A program made the position numbers and the translations under genes. Of a DNA stretch of 64,000 nt, positions 23,761 through 32,172 are shown piece by piece. The stretch lies in assembly GCF_031846245.1 (NCBI RefSeq), contig NZ_JAVRIC010000002.1:1-64000 (forward strand), read 5' to 3'. Within the stretch, counting starts at the first letter, position 1. Each line of letters starts with the position of its first letter. Source of the stretch: Banduia mediterranea (lineage in GTDB: Bacteria; Pseudomonadota; Gammaproteobacteria; Nevskiales; Nevskiaceae). The notes below the pieces were generated by a model. The model ran no database searches and was not told the DNA's origin. It saw only the letters and a program-made list of their open reading frames with translations.

Positions 23761-24567
23761 TCAGCTTATCGCTTGTGTCCGCACGCCACGCCGGTAGGCC
23801 ATCGCCATCAGGATCAGACCGCCAATCCACATCGGCGCCGACAGCACCATGCCCATCGTGATCCAGCCGGTGCCGAGCAGGTAGTCGATCTGCTGGTCCG
23901 GCAGGCGCACCGTTTCCACCAGGGTTCGGAACAGGCCATAGAGCACAAGAAAGGCGCCGGATACGGCCATGCGGGGTTTCGGCTTGCGCGAAAAAAACCA
24001 CAGCAGCGCAAGCATCACCAGGCCTTCGAGCAAGGCTTCATAGAGCATCGAGGGATGCCGCGGCAGCTGCTCCGGGTCCTTGGGGAAGACCATGGCCCAC
24101 GGCAGCGTGCTCGGCGCGCCCCACAGTTCCTGATTGATGAAGTTGCCGATGCGGCCGCAGAACAGGCCGAACGGCACCAGCGGCGCAATGAAATCGGTGA
24201 TGTCGAAGAACGTCATCCGGATATGGCGCGCATAGATCGCGGCCGCCACCATCACCCCGATCAGGCCGCCATGAAACGACATGCCGCCTTCCCAGATGCG
24301 GAAGATCACCAGCGGGTGATGAATGAATGTTTCGAGGTTGTAGAAGAAGGTGTAACCGACCCGGCCGCCGAGGATCACCCCGAGCACCAGATAGAACAGC
24401 AGATCACCGACGCGCTCGCGTGGCCAGTTCCATTGCGGCTGGCGGGCGCGGATCGTTCCCAGCCACCAGCAGCCCCAGAAACCCACAAGATAGGAAATAC
24501 CGTACCAGTGAATCTGGATCGGTCCGATGGAGAGGGCGACAGGGTCCCAGCCAGGGTGCTGAATCAT
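23761..24567 (-). CDS. lgt: Prolipoprotein diacylglyceryl transferase
   Basis: Product of 268 residues from ATG 24567, with seven membrane helices. The Lgt signatures are IHWYGISYLVGF at the N-terminus, WEGGMSFHGGLIGV, the RIGNFINQELWG motif with the essential arginine, and HPSMLYEALLEG. It transfers diacylglycerol from phosphatidylglycerol to lipobox cysteines in the inner membrane, the first step for the many lipoproteins encoded here. It is 31 bp upstream of thyA, so likely co-transcribed. Confidence 0.95.
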   Translation of the reverse strand: MIQHPGWDPVALSIGPIQIHWYGISYLVGFWGCWWLGTIRARQPQWNWPRERVGDLLFYLVLGVILGGRVGYTFFYNLETFIHHPLVIFRIWEGGMSFHGGLIGVMVAAAIYARHIRMTFFDITDFIAPLVPFGLFCGRIGNFINQELWGAPSTLPWAMVFPKDPEQLPRHPSMLYEALLEGLVMLALLWFFSRKPKPRMAVSGAFLVLYGLFRTLVETVRLPDQQIDYLLGTGWITMGMVLSAPMWIGGLILMAMAYRRGVRTQAIS

Positions 24568-24704
24568 GGGTGCGAATTCTACGCGATCGCAGATGACAGG
24601 CGGCACTCCGATTGCCGCGCCGCGACAAATGATTGAACGATTGGCCGGCGCCGTGCATTAATCGGCATAATGGGGAATCCACATAAGCTCAGAGACTCCA
24701 GCCA

Positions 24705-25154
24705 TTGGACTGCGAACAGCCCAAAGGACTAGGCGACGAACCGCCCGAAGCAGTACTCGGTCCCCTCCTCGTCCAGCTGCGAGGCGCGGTTTTCAATGCG
24801 CTCGAAAAGAAGCTCGCACCGCTTGAGCTGACCGCGGCCCAGTTCGGCGTGGTGGTCAACCTGGCCCGAGGCCGGGCGGAAACACCCAGTGAGCTGTGCC
24901 GCCTGATGGATTACGACCGTGGCGCCATGACCCGCCTGCTCGATCGTATCGAAGGCAAGGACATCATCCAACGCATCCGCTGCCGCGATGATCGCCGCTC
25001 GGTCAAACTGCGCCTGACCGAGAAAGGCGCCGGCCTGGTTCCGCTGGTGATGCCGCTGGTCTACGAGGTCTATCGCAATGGACTCAAGGACTTTTCGAGC
25101 AGCGAACGCGACCGGCTTCTTGAGGATTTGCGCAGGTTGCTTGACGCCCTCTGA
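24705..25154 (+). CDS. MarR-family transcriptional regulator
   Basis: Product of about 149 residues with an apparent TTG start; the true start may be slightly downstream. Winged helix at about 35-110: LTAAQFGVVVNLARG, TPSELCRLMDYDRGAMTRLLDRIE (recognition helix) and the wing IRCRDDRRSVKLRLTEKG are typical MarR. It probably binds a phenolic or similar ligand and represses nearby genes; the kinase gene downstream and lgt (divergent) are the candidates. The 137-bp gap to lgt would hold both promoters. Confidence 0.85.
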   Translation: MDCEQPKGLGDEPPEAVLGPLLVQLRGAVFNALEKKLAPLELTAAQFGVVVNLARGRAETPSELCRLMDYDRGAMTRLLDRIEGKDIIQRIRCRDDRRSVKLRLTEKGAGLVPLVMPLVYEVYRNGLKDFSSSERDRLLEDLRRLLDAL

Positions 25155-25232
25155 GGTTTTCTTGCTATATTTGCTGCCTAGGCTATTACAGCCTTCGAAA
25201 TATTTTTGGCACGAGGTCGGCGACGAATTCCG

Positions 25233-25946
25233 ATGAACGACCGCGAACAACGGACGCTGGCGCAGTTGCACTTGCGCTTCCCGGGCCAGCACATCAGCGC
25301 GGACGGTCTCAAGCTGATTCATCGGGGCCGCTTCGCCAACGCGCATGTCTACCGCTATCGCAAGGGCGCGCTGGACCTGATCGTGAAGGACTTCTCGCAC
25401 TGTCCGTGGTGGATACGCCTCAGCGCTGGGCCCTACTTCGTGCATCGCGAGCTGCGCACGCTCGATCGCCTGCGAGGACTGCCCGGCGTCGCCAGCCGTC
25501 GTTTTCGGCTCAGCGCGATCGCCCTGGCCTATCCGTTCATGCCCGGCCAGCCGTTGAGCGCGGTGCGGCGCGCCGCTGGCACCTTGCCGGCGAGTTTCTT
25601 CCGCAATCTGGAGACTCTGGTGCTGAAAATGCACGAACGGGGCATCGTCCATCTGGACATGCGCAATCTGTCGAATGTGCTGGTCGGCACCGACGGACAG
25701 CCCTACCTGATCGACTTTCAGTCCGCCATCGACCTGCACGGCCTGCCGAACCTGCTCAGCACGGTGCTCGAATCGGTGGATCTTTCAGGCGTGTACAAGA
25801 GCTGGCTGCGGGTAGGCGCCGAGCCGCTGGATCAGGCCCGTCTGGAATTTCTGGATCGGTTCAACGAACTGCGTCGCCTGTGGGTCTTCAGGGGCTATCC
25901 CCTGACGCGGCTGTTCGAGCGCATTCGCGATGCCCTGGGCCTGTAA
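25233..25946 (+). CDS. Small kinase-like protein (RIO/LPS-kinase fold)
   Basis: Product of about 237 residues from ATG 25233 (a TTG at 25206 is possible). It has a minimal kinase core: K52 in LIVKDF, catalytic HLDMRNLSN at about 140-148 (HxDxxxxN), and a DFQS metal motif at 161-164. It lacks the usual glycine-rich loop and activation segment, as in RIO, WaaP and KdkA type enzymes. Candidate substrates are LPS-core sugars or proteins. It ends 3 bp from the convergent methyltransferase gene. Confidence 0.75.
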   Translation: MNDREQRTLAQLHLRFPGQHISADGLKLIHRGRFANAHVYRYRKGALDLIVKDFSHCPWWIRLSAGPYFVHRELRTLDRLRGLPGVASRRFRLSAIALAYPFMPGQPLSAVRRAAGTLPASFFRNLETLVLKMHERGIVHLDMRNLSNVLVGTDGQPYLIDFQSAIDLHGLPNLLSTVLESVDLSGVYKSWLRVGAEPLDQARLEFLDRFNELRRLWVFRGYPLTRLFERIRDALGL

Positions 25947-25949
25947 GCC

Positions 25950-27152
25950 CTATCCATCACTCACATGCGCAATGAAACCCTTGAGGTAGCGCGTTTCCGG
26001 CATCGCCGGATGCACCGGATGATCGGCTCCCTGCGCCAGCGTCTCCAGCAATTGCAGACGACGCCCGAGTCCGCGCGACTCGCGCAACAGCACACGCTGC
26101 AATTGCGCCTCGTCGAGATGAAACGAGCAGGAGCAGGACACCAGAATGCCATCGGCCGGAAGCAGTTGCATCGCCGCGCGATTGAGTGCCGCGTAGTGGC
26201 CGAAGCCCGCGTCGAAATCCTTGCGGCGCTTGACCAGCGCCGGAGGGTCGACAACCACAACATCGAATTCGAGGCCTTCGGCGTGCAGCCGCTTGAGCCG
26301 CTCCAGAGCATCGCCCTGCATCGTCTCAACGACCACACCATTGGTTTGGGCATTGGCCCGCACGGCCGCCAGCGCCGGCTCCGAGCTGTCGATGGCTGCC
26401 ACCTGGCTCGCTCCGCCAACCGCAGCGCGCACACCCCAGCCACCGGCATAGCAGAACACGTCGAGCACACGCTGGCCGGGAACGTAACGCATGAAGCGAT
26501 CACGGTTGTCGCGCTGGTCGTAGAACCAGCCGGTCTTCTGGCCACTGTCCAGTGCCGTACCGAAGCGCACGCCGGATTCCAGCAATTCGACCTCGGGCGG
26601 CGGATCACCGGCCGCCTCCACATACAGCGGCAGGCCTTCGGCCTCGCGCGCAACACCGTCATTGCGCAGCCAGATGCCACGCGGTTGCAGTACCACCGTC
26701 AGTGCGTCGACGATTTCGGACTTGAGCCGCTCCATGCCGACCGTCCCGACCTGCACGACCAGAACATCACCGTAGCGATCCACGACCACGCCCGGCAGGC
26801 CATCACCCTCGCCATGCACGAGCCGGTAGTAGGGCTCGGGATACAGGCGGTCGCGCAGGGCCAGTGCGCTGCGCAATCGCCGAATGAACCAGTCGGTATC
26901 GACCGGCCGGTCGCTGCGACTGCTCAGCAGACGTGCGCACAGCAGATTCTTGGGATGCACGTAGGCCAGGCCCAGGGACTTGCCGCGTGCGTCCTCGAGT
27001 CGGCACAGATCGCCCGGCGCAAACGCCGACAGCGGCGTGGCCGTGGTGTCGATCTCATTGGAGTACACCCACAGATGGCCGGCCCGAAGGCGACGGTCTT
27101 CACGCGGCTTGAGACGCAGCGTGGTCGGCGGCGAGACGCGGTGGTCGACCAT
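25950..27152 (-). CDS. rlmI: RlmI-like 23S rRNA cytosine methyltransferase
   Basis: Product of 400 residues with an N-terminal PUA domain (LKPREDRRLRAGHLWVYSNEID). A middle EEHEE-like region follows, then a C-terminal Rossmann methyltransferase with SAM motif VLDVFCYAGGWG at about 230-241 and catalytic motif VVVDPPALVK at about 298-307. The SCSCSFHLDEAQ block is characteristic of RlmI/RlmK-type m5C methyltransferases. It is divergent from nuoA with about 100 bp between, where the nuo promoter should lie. RlmI versus a close paralogue cannot be settled. Confidence 0.85.
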   Translation of the reverse strand: MVDHRVSPPTTLRLKPREDRRLRAGHLWVYSNEIDTTATPLSAFAPGDLCRLEDARGKSLGLAYVHPKNLLCARLLSSRSDRPVDTDWFIRRLRSALALRDRLYPEPYYRLVHGEGDGLPGVVVDRYGDVLVVQVGTVGMERLKSEIVDALTVVLQPRGIWLRNDGVAREAEGLPLYVEAAGDPPPEVELLESGVRFGTALDSGQKTGWFYDQRDNRDRFMRYVPGQRVLDVFCYAGGWGVRAAVGGASQVAAIDSSEPALAAVRANAQTNGVVVETMQGDALERLKRLHAEGLEFDVVVVDPPALVKRRKDFDAGFGHYAALNRAAMQLLPADGILVSCSCSFHLDEAQLQRVLLRESRGLGRRLQLLETLAQGADHPVHPAMPETRYLKGFIAHVSDG

Positions 27153-27256
27153 GGTGGTGTTGATCAGGGTAGGGCTTGCCTTATGATAGACGCATCAAGC
27201 CATGGTTCCGCCCGACCGCCGCAACCCGCGACGCCGCCGGCACGGAGCCCCGCGAG

Positions 27257-27697
27257 ATGGAGATTCACGCCGTGAAGCTTCTGAACTCGCTGTCGCCAGA
27301 AACGTGGTCCTTGCTGACTTACGTGATTGGGGTGGTCACGATGTGCGCCTTGATGTTGGCGCTGTCGGCCTTGCTTGGGGGGCGCAGTCGCGGTCGCGCC
27401 AAGGAGATTCCGTTCGAATCCGGAATCGTCGGCGCCGGCTCCGCACGCCTGCGCCTGTCCGCCAAGTTCTATCTGGTCGCGATGTTCTTCGTGATCTTCG
27501 ATGTCGAAGCCCTGTTCCTCTACGCCTGGGCGATCTCGGTGCGCGAAGCCGGCTGGGCCGGATTCATCGAGGCGACGATCTTCATCGTGATACTCGGTGG
27601 CAGCCTCGCCTACCTGTGGCGCATCGGCGCGCTCGAATGGGCGAATCGCAGGGCCTACAGCACCAAAGCCACCGCCGTTCCTCCCGAGAATCCCTGA
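27257..27697 (+). CDS. nuoA: NADH-quinone oxidoreductase subunit A
   Basis: About 146 residues with three membrane helices. [44 protein letters not shown] is the NuoA signature (seen in two blocks, FESG and [12 protein letters not shown]-like). ATG 27257 has GGAG 9 bases upstream; a GTG at 27271 also has GGAG and is an alternative. First gene of a complete 13-gene complex I operon. NuoA sits at the quinone-site junction. Confidence 0.9.
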   Translation: MEIHAVKLLNSLSPETWSLLTYVIGVVTMCALMLALSALLGGRSRGRAKEIPFESGIVGAGSARLRLSAKFYLVAMFFVIFDVEALFLYAWAISVREAGWAGFIEATIFIVILGGSLAYLWRIGALEWANRRAYSTKATAVPPENP

Positions 27698-27702
27698 ACC
27701 CC

Positions 27703-28377
27703 ATGGAATACACGCTGACCCGCATCGACCCGAACGCCCCGGCGCAGAAGTATCCGGCCGGCACGCGCGAACGCGTCGGCGACCCGGTGGAATCGATGGT
27801 CCATCGCAACATCTTCCTCGGCAAGCTGGAGGACATCCTCCACGGCGCCGTCGGCTGGGGGCGCAAGAATTCGCTGTTCCCCTACAACTTCGGGCTGTCC
27901 TGCTGCTATGTGGAAATGGCCACGGCCTTCACGCCCACGCATGACATGGCTCGCTTCGGCGCCGAGGTGATCCGCGCCTCACCGCGGCAGGCCGACGTGA
28001 TCGTCATCGCCGGCACGGTGTTCCAGAAAATGGCGCCGGTGGTACAGCAGCTCTACGAACAGATGCTGGAACCCAAGTGGGTGATTTCGATGGGCTCCTG
28101 CGCCAACTCCGGCGGCATGTACGACATCTACTCCGTGGTTCAGGGCGTGGACAAGTTCCTGCCGGTGGACGTCTACGTGCCGGGCTGCCCGCCGCGCCCG
28201 GAGGCGTTTCTGGCCGGGCTCAACATGCTGCAGGACTCCATCGGCAAGGAGCGCCGGCCGCTGTCCTGGGTGGTCGGCGAACAGGGCGTGTACCGGCCGA
28301 TCGAACCCTCGCGCAAGGACCGCATGCGCGCCGAGCATCAGGCGCAGACGACGCTGCGGACGCCCGATCAGGTCTGA
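27703..28377 (+). CDS. nuoB: NADH-quinone oxidoreductase subunit B
   Basis: Product of 224 residues. Ligands of cluster N2 are present: SCCYVEMA (tandem cysteines), [11 protein letters not shown] and [11 protein letters not shown]. NuoB passes electrons to ubiquinone at the junction of the peripheral and membrane arms. The true start is ATG 27703, five bases after nuoA; a longer reading frame upstream is an artefact. The stop overlaps the nuoCD start (TGATG). Confidence 0.95.
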   Translation: MEYTLTRIDPNAPAQKYPAGTRERVGDPVESMVHRNIFLGKLEDILHGAVGWGRKNSLFPYNFGLSCCYVEMATAFTPTHDMARFGAEVIRASPRQADVIVIAGTVFQKMAPVVQQLYEQMLEPKWVISMGSCANSGGMYDIYSVVQGVDKFLPVDVYVPGCPPRPEAFLAGLNMLQDSIGKERRPLSWVVGEQGVYRPIEPSRKDRMRAEHQAQTTLRTPDQV

Positions 28378-30158
28378 TGGCGGACGATCTGCCACAGGCC
28401 CCAGCGACTCCGGGAACCCGGCACGAAATCGTGCGCGAACTGCATGCGCGCTTCGGCGCCGATGCGTTTCAATTCCAGGCCACGCGCGACGGCATGCCGA
28501 CGCTGTGGCTGGACCGCGCGCGGATTCCAGAAGTGCTGCGTTATCTCAGGCGCGAGGCGCCTTCGCCGTATTCGATGCTCTACGACCTCACGGCCGTGGA
28601 CGAGCGCCTGCGCACGCATCGTGACGGGCTGCCGGCCTCCGCGTTCACCGTCGTCTATCAACTGCTGTCGATCGGCCGCGACGCGGACCTGCGGCTCAAG
28701 GTGGCACTGGACGAGAACGCGCTGTCGCTGCCCAGCGTAGTGTCGGTCTATCCCAACGCCAACTGGTACGAACGCGAGGTCTGGGATCTGTTCGGCATCG
28801 TTTTCGACGGCCATCCGCACCTGAGCCGCATCCTGCTGCCGCCGACCTGGGAAGGCCATCCGCTGCGCAAGGACTATCCCGCTCGTGCCACCGAGTTCGA
28901 CCCCTACGCGCTGGACGCAGCCAGGCAGGACCTTGAGCAGGAAGCCCTGCGCTTCAGGCCCGAGGACTGGGGCATGAAGCGCGGCACCGCGGATGAGGAC
29001 TTCATGTTCCTCAACCTGGGCCCGAATCATCCGTCGGCCCACGGCGCCTTCCGCATCGTGCTGCAACTCGACGGCGAGGAGATCGTGGACTGCGTGCCGG
29101 ACATCGGCTACCACCACCGCGGCGCCGAGAAAATGGGCGAGCGCCAGTCCTGGCACACCTTCATTCCGTACACCGACCGCATCGATTATCTCGGCGGGGT
29201 GATGAACAACCTGCCCTACGTGCTGGCAGTGGAAAAGCTCGCCGGCATCGAGGTGCCGGAGCGCGTCAAGACGATGCGCGTGATGCTCTCGGAGTTCTTC
29301 CGCATCACCTCGCACCTGCTGTTCTTCGGCACCTATCTGCAGGACCTCGGCGCGATGAGCCCGGTGTTCTACGCCTTCGTCGATCGGCAGAAAGCCTACG
29401 ACGTGATCGAAGCTCTGACCGGTTTCCGCATGCACCCGGCATTCTTCCGCATCGGCGGCGTCGCCATGGACCTGCCGAACGGCTGGGACCGGCTGGTGCG
29501 CGAGTTCGTCGAGTACTTCCCGCCGCGTCTCGCCGAATACGAAAAGGCGCTGGTGAAGAACGGGCTGGTCAGGGCGCGCACCATCGGCGTGGCCGCCTAC
29601 GACAGCGAGTCGGCGATGGATTGGGGCATCACCGGCGGCGGCCTGCGCGCCACCGGCGTCAACTACGACCTGCGCAAGGCGCGCCCCTACTCCGGCTACG
29701 AGAACTTCGACTTCGAGGTCCCGCTGGGCAGCAATGGCGACTGCTACGACCGCCTGTGCCTGCGCGTCGAGGAAATGCGCCAGTCCACACGCATCATCCA
29801 GCAGTGTCTCGAAAACATGCCGCAAGGCCCGTTCAAGGCCGACCATGCGCTGACCACTCCGCCGCCGCGCGAGCGCATGCTGGCGGACATCGAAACCCTG
29901 ATCACCCACTTCCTCGGCGTGTCCTGGGGGCCGGTGATTCCGCCCGGCGAAGCCAGCGTCATGATCGAAGCCACCAAGGGACTCAACAGCTATTACCTCA
30001 CATCGGATGGCAGCACCATGAGCTATCGCACGCGCATCCGCACGCCGAGCTTCGCCCACCTGCAACAGATCCCGCACGTGATTCGCGGGCAGATGGTGCC
30101 GGACCTGATCGCGTATATCGCGAGCATCGACTTCGTGATGGCCGATGTCGACCGCTGA
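28377..30158 (+). CDS. nuoCD: Fused NADH-quinone oxidoreductase subunits C/D
   Basis: Product of 593 residues. Residues 1-about 185 are NuoC ([27 protein letters not shown]). Residues about 200-593 are NuoD ([52 protein letters not shown]-terminal [18 protein letters not shown]). The fusion, as in Escherichia and Pseudomonas, supports a gammaproteobacterial origin. The tail overlaps nuoE by 14 bases. The His and Tyr lining the quinone pocket (NHPSAHG) are present. Confidence 0.95.
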   Translation: MADDLPQAPATPGTRHEIVRELHARFGADAFQFQATRDGMPTLWLDRARIPEVLRYLRREAPSPYSMLYDLTAVDERLRTHRDGLPASAFTVVYQLLSIGRDADLRLKVALDENALSLPSVVSVYPNANWYEREVWDLFGIVFDGHPHLSRILLPPTWEGHPLRKDYPARATEFDPYALDAARQDLEQEALRFRPEDWGMKRGTADEDFMFLNLGPNHPSAHGAFRIVLQLDGEEIVDCVPDIGYHHRGAEKMGERQSWHTFIPYTDRIDYLGGVMNNLPYVLAVEKLAGIEVPERVKTMRVMLSEFFRITSHLLFFGTYLQDLGAMSPVFYAFVDRQKAYDVIEALTGFRMHPAFFRIGGVAMDLPNGWDRLVREFVEYFPPRLAEYEKALVKNGLVRARTIGVAAYDSESAMDWGITGGGLRATGVNYDLRKARPYSGYENFDFEVPLGSNGDCYDRLCLRVEEMRQSTRIIQQCLENMPQGPFKADHALTTPPPRERMLADIETLITHFLGVSWGPVIPPGEASVMIEATKGLNSYYLTSDGSTMSYRTRIRTPSFAHLQQIPHVIRGQMVPDLIAYIASIDFVMADVDR

Positions 30159-30669
30159 CACCAACGTCGTGAAACTCGCGGACCTGCCGAAACCGCAGGA
30201 CTTCCGCCTGAGCGAGACCGAGCGCGAGGATATCCTGCACGAGATTTCGCAGTACCCCGAAGCTCGCGCCGCCTCGATCGAGGCACTCAAGATCGCGCAG
30301 CGCCGGCTCGGCTGGGTGCCGGACGCGGCGATCGCCGAAGTCGCGACGCTGCTGGGCGTCTCCACGGCCGAACTCGACGGCGTCGCCACCTTCTACAATC
30401 TGATCTACCGCCAGCCGGTGGGCCGCCACGTGATCACGATCTGCGATTCGGTGGCCTGTTATCTGACCGGCTACGAGGCCACCCGCGACGCGCTGATCGA
30501 GACCCTCGGCATTCAACCCGGCCAGACCACGGCGGACGGGCGCTTCACCCTGCTGCCGATCTGCTGTCTCGGCGCCTGCGACCACGGCCCGGTGCTGATG
30601 ATCGGTGAGGACACCCATCTGGACGTGACGCCGGACACCGTGCCGGCGATGCTGGAGGCCTACGAATGA
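30145..30669 (+). CDS. nuoE: NADH-quinone oxidoreductase subunit E
   Basis: Product of 174 residues with a thioredoxin-like fold binding the N1a [2Fe-2S] cluster: C100-x4-C105 (CDSVAC) and C141-x3-C145 (CLGAC). A typical [14 protein letters not shown] block precedes it. It overlaps nuoCD by 14 bases and nuoF by 4, consistent with tight coupling. Confidence 0.95.
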   Translation: MSTADTNVVKLADLPKPQDFRLSETEREDILHEISQYPEARAASIEALKIAQRRLGWVPDAAIAEVATLLGVSTAELDGVATFYNLIYRQPVGRHVITICDSVACYLTGYEATRDALIETLGIQPGQTTADGRFTLLPICCLGACDHGPVLMIGEDTHLDVTPDTVPAMLEAYE

Positions 30670-31997
30670 GCGCCACCGACAAGACCGCGCTGACGCACCC
30701 GCTGACCCACAGCATCGCGCCGGATCGCGCCCCGCTGGACTTCGCGGGCTACCAGTCCGTCGGCGGCTACACCGGCCTGAAGAAAGTCCTCGCCGGCATC
30801 GCGCCGACGGAGGTGCAGGCCCAGGTCAAGGAAGCGAACCTGCGCGGCCGCGGCGGCGCCGGCTTTCCCACCGGCGTGAAGTGGAGCTTCGTGCCCATGG
30901 GCGAGGACGCGCCGCCACTCAAGTACATCGTCTGCAACGCCGACGAAATGGAGCCCGGCACCTTCAAGGACCGGCTGCTGATGGAGGCCGCGCCGCATCA
31001 GCTGGTCGAAGGCATGATCGTCTCCGGCTACGCCATCGGCGCCAGCACCGGCTACATCTTTTTGCGCGGCGAATACGTGCTCGCCGCCAGACACCTGCGC
31101 GCGGCCATCGCCGAAGCGCGTGAGGCCGGCTACATCGGCAACAACATCGGCGGCAGCGGCTGGGATTTTGATCTGCACGTGCACACCGGCGCCGGCCGCT
31201 ACATCTGCGGCGAGGAAACCGCGCTGCTCAACTCCCTGGAAGGCCGCCGCGCCAACCCGCGCGCCAAGCCACCGTTTCCGCAGGTCGCCGGTCTGTGGGG
31301 CCGGCCCACCGTGGTCAACAACGTGGAAACCATTTGCAACGTGCCGCACATCATCGCCCACGGCGCGGACTGGTTTCGCGGCCTGTCGCAGGGCAAGAGC
31401 GAGGACGGCGGCACCAAGCTCTACGGCGTCTCCGGCAAGGTCAAACATCCCGGCGTGTGGGAACTGCCGATCGGCAGCAGCGGCCGCGAGATTCTCGAAC
31501 TGGCCGGCGGCATGAAGGACGGCTACCAGCTCAAGGCCTGGCTGCCGGGCGGCGCCTCCACCGACTTCCTGTTGCCCGAACACCTGGACGTGCCAATGGA
31601 CTACGGCTCCATCGGCAAGGCCGGCAGCCGCCTCGGCACCGGCCTGATGACCGTGCTCGACGACCAGGCCAGCCTGCTCGGTACGCTGGTGAACCTGGAA
31701 ATCTTCTTCGCGCGCGAATCCTGCGGCTGGTGCACACCCTGCCGAGACGGCCTGCCCTGGACCGTGAAGATCCTGCAAGCGCTGGAAAGCGGCGAAGGCG
31801 AACCGGGCGACATCGAGATGCTCGAATCGATGACCTCCGACCTGTGGATGGGCAAGACCTTTTGCGCGCATGCGCCCGGGGCGATGGAACCGCTGCAATC
31901 GGCGATCAAGTTCTTTCGACCGGAGTTCGAGGCCGGGATACGGGCCGCTGGTCGCTCTGATCACGGACGTGGTGATTCCGATGTGAGGGCCGCGTGA
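30666..31997 (+). CDS. nuoF: NADH-quinone oxidoreductase subunit F
   Basis: Product of 443 residues. The FMN/NADH-binding [13 protein letters not shown] block, [19 protein letters not shown], and the N3 [4Fe-4S] ligands [12 protein letters not shown] plus FCAHAPGA are all present. It takes electrons from NADH at the tip of complex I. The last 15-20 residues ([15 protein letters not shown]) extend beyond the usual end, running towards the palindromic element in the nuoF-nuoG gap, and may be a small element-derived tail. Confidence 0.95.
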   Translation: MSATDKTALTHPLTHSIAPDRAPLDFAGYQSVGGYTGLKKVLAGIAPTEVQAQVKEANLRGRGGAGFPTGVKWSFVPMGEDAPPLKYIVCNADEMEPGTFKDRLLMEAAPHQLVEGMIVSGYAIGASTGYIFLRGEYVLAARHLRAAIAEAREAGYIGNNIGGSGWDFDLHVHTGAGRYICGEETALLNSLEGRRANPRAKPPFPQVAGLWGRPTVVNNVETICNVPHIIAHGADWFRGLSQGKSEDGGTKLYGVSGKVKHPGVWELPIGSSGREILELAGGMKDGYQLKAWLPGGASTDFLLPEHLDVPMDYGSIGKAGSRLGTGLMTVLDDQASLLGTLVNLEIFFARESCGWCTPCRDGLPWTVKILQALESGEGEPGDIEMLESMTSDLWMGKTFCAHAPGAMEPLQSAIKFFRPEFEAGIRAAGRSDHGRGDSDVRAA

Positions 31998-32041
31998 TGG
32001 GTAAGCGCGGCAATGTTCGGCTGGTCGGACCCGGAAAAAGC

Positions 32042-32129
32042 CGTAGGGTAGGCAAAGGCCAAAGGCCGTGCCCACGCGTAGCGCCGCGCACGTTTCCGCG
32101 TGGGCACGCTTCGCTTTGCCCACCCTACG
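32042..32129. repeat. Palindromic intergenic element between nuoF and nuoG
   Basis: Outer arms CGTAGGGTAGGCAAAGG and CTTTGCCCACCCTACG pair, and inside GTGCCCACGCG (32068-32078) pairs perfectly with CGCGTGGGCAC (32097-32107). This tagGGTGGGCAAAG/CTTTGCCCACCcta type of sequence recurs between genes in many proteobacteria. In the mRNA it would form a long stem inside the operon and could alter nuoG expression. Confidence 0.75.
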
Positions 32130-32172
32130 CAGGACCGGGGACCCTGGTCCCGCACGCCCGGAGGGCGAGCTG

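Noticed and set aside
28368-30389. 673-codon antisense frame over nuoCD
   Set aside because: Shadow of conserved complex I subunits; Arg/His/Gln-rich without motifs.
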